6,848 bases of DNA from Bacteroidota bacterium (GTDB taxonomy: Bacteria > Bacteroidota > Bacteroidia > Bacteroidales > VadinHA17). Below the pieces are notes generated by a model that was not told the origin of the DNA, did not search any database, and saw nothing but the letters and a program-made list of their open reading frames with translations. Where the stretch lies: positions 1 through 6,848 of the forward strand of contig DUOU01000205.1 in NCBI GenBank assembly GCA_012838685.1. The letters run 5' to 3'. The translations under genes were made by a program, and so were the position numbers. Shown piece after piece: positions 6,413-6,848 of the stretch (its first letter is position 1; each line of letters starts with the position of its first letter).

Positions 6413-6848
6413 ATGAACGATAAAGAAAAAAGTGCCGGAGAGTTTATCAGGCTCCTTCAAATAATGGACGAGTTGAGGGATAAATGTCCTTGGGACAAGA
6501 AGCAGACAAACGACACATTAAGAAAATTGACCATAGAGGAGACCTATGAACTCGCCGACGCCATTATCTCCGGAGACGACGACGCGATTCGGGGGGAACT
6601 TGGCGACTTAATGCTACATATCGTATTTTACGCCAAAATGGGCGAAGAAAAAGGCTCTTTCAATATAACCGATGTATTGAACGGCATCTGCCAAAAATTG
6701 ATATACAGGCACCCCCATGTTTTTGGCGACACCAAGGTGAACAGCGATAAGGATGTCATAGTTAACTGGGAAAAGCTTAAAGCAAATGAACAAGATGAAT
6801 ACAGACGAGTTCTTTCTGGAGTTCCCGATTCATTGCCAGCCACTATCA
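6413..6848 (+). CDS. mazG: Nucleoside triphosphate pyrophosphohydrolase MazG, partial (C-terminus off right edge)
   Basis: The first 145 residues are visible, and the frame is open at the window end; E. coli MazG is about 263 residues, so roughly half is present. MazG hydrolyses (d)NTPs to the monophosphate and pyrophosphate, clearing non-canonical nucleotides and, in E. coli, lowering ppGpp. Visible hallmarks are MDELRDKCPWDKKQT (18-32), the metal-binding EExxE motif (Glu42, Glu43, Glu46) followed by ExxD (Glu62, Asp65) in GELGDLMLHIVFYA, and the YRHPHVFGD signature (98-106). A VNWEKLK motif then leads towards the second domain. The ATG at 6413 follows the DUF62 stop by 12 bp with an A-rich leader and no Shine-Dalgarno sequence. 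No defect is seen in the visible part. Confidence 0.97.
   Translation, partial: MNDKEKSAGEFIRLLQIMDELRDKCPWDKKQTNDTLRKLTIEETYELADAIISGDDDAIRGELGDLMLHIVFYAKMGEEKGSFNITDVLNGICQKLIYRHPHVFGDTKVNSDKDVIVNWEKLKANEQDEYRRVLSGVPDSLPATI

Noticed and set aside
6628..6843. Minus-strand 71-residue open frame opposite mazG
   Set aside because: mazG carries unmistakable catalytic motifs in the plus frame over the same bases.

Overview
This window looks like a piece of a Bacteroidota chromosome, probably from the order Bacteroidales or Marinilabiliales. The evidence is moderate-to-low GC, start codons preceded by A/T-rich leaders rather than Shine-Dalgarno sequences, promoter-like TAnnTTTG boxes, and the gene set: a PhoH/PurC pair next to a LysM plus periplasmic-binding-fold protein, opposite a SAM-hydrolase-fold gene. 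The lineage is inferred from gene content and style, not from a marker gene. No mobile element, CRISPR array, tRNA or rRNA was seen.

Layout: seven complete or near-complete genes and one partial gene at each edge rule are arranged as two divergent blocks around a roughly 100-bp intergenic region (5506-5605). Leftward (minus strand), in transcription order, are a PhoH-family ATPase (4552-5505), purC (3575-4546, 5 bp after phoH), a secreted protein with three LysM repeats and a type-1 periplasmic-binding fold (1479-3443, after a 131-bp gap), an ECF sigma factor (838-1422), a small single-pass membrane protein that is probably its anti-sigma factor (476-832), and a membrane-anchored Spy/CpxP-like helical protein cut by the left edge (<1-446). 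Rightward (plus strand) are a divergent SAM hydroxide adenosyltransferase (DUF62) family protein (5606-6400) and, 12 bp later, mazG, cut by the right edge (6413->6848). In total there are eight genes, six complete and two partial.

Functionally the window has three parts. The first is a housekeeping block: RNA/ribosome-associated PhoH, de novo purine synthesis (PurC) and nucleotide-pool cleaning (MazG). The second is a cell-envelope protein, the LysM/PBP1-fold protein, which may act on peptidoglycan metabolism rather than solute uptake. The third is an envelope-stress signalling cassette (sigma, membrane anti-sigma, periplasmic Spy-like sensor) with the same logic as CnrYXH-type systems but without visible histidine or cysteine metal ligands in the sensor.

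Most of the window is ordinary core genome. The points that deserve a second look are the DUF62 protein, which appears to lack all three residues of the Asp-Arg-His triad known from characterised SAM hydrolases, the LysM/PBP1-fold fusion, and the sensor's apparent calcium-loop-like tail. No gap in the window exceeds 300 bp without a gene.
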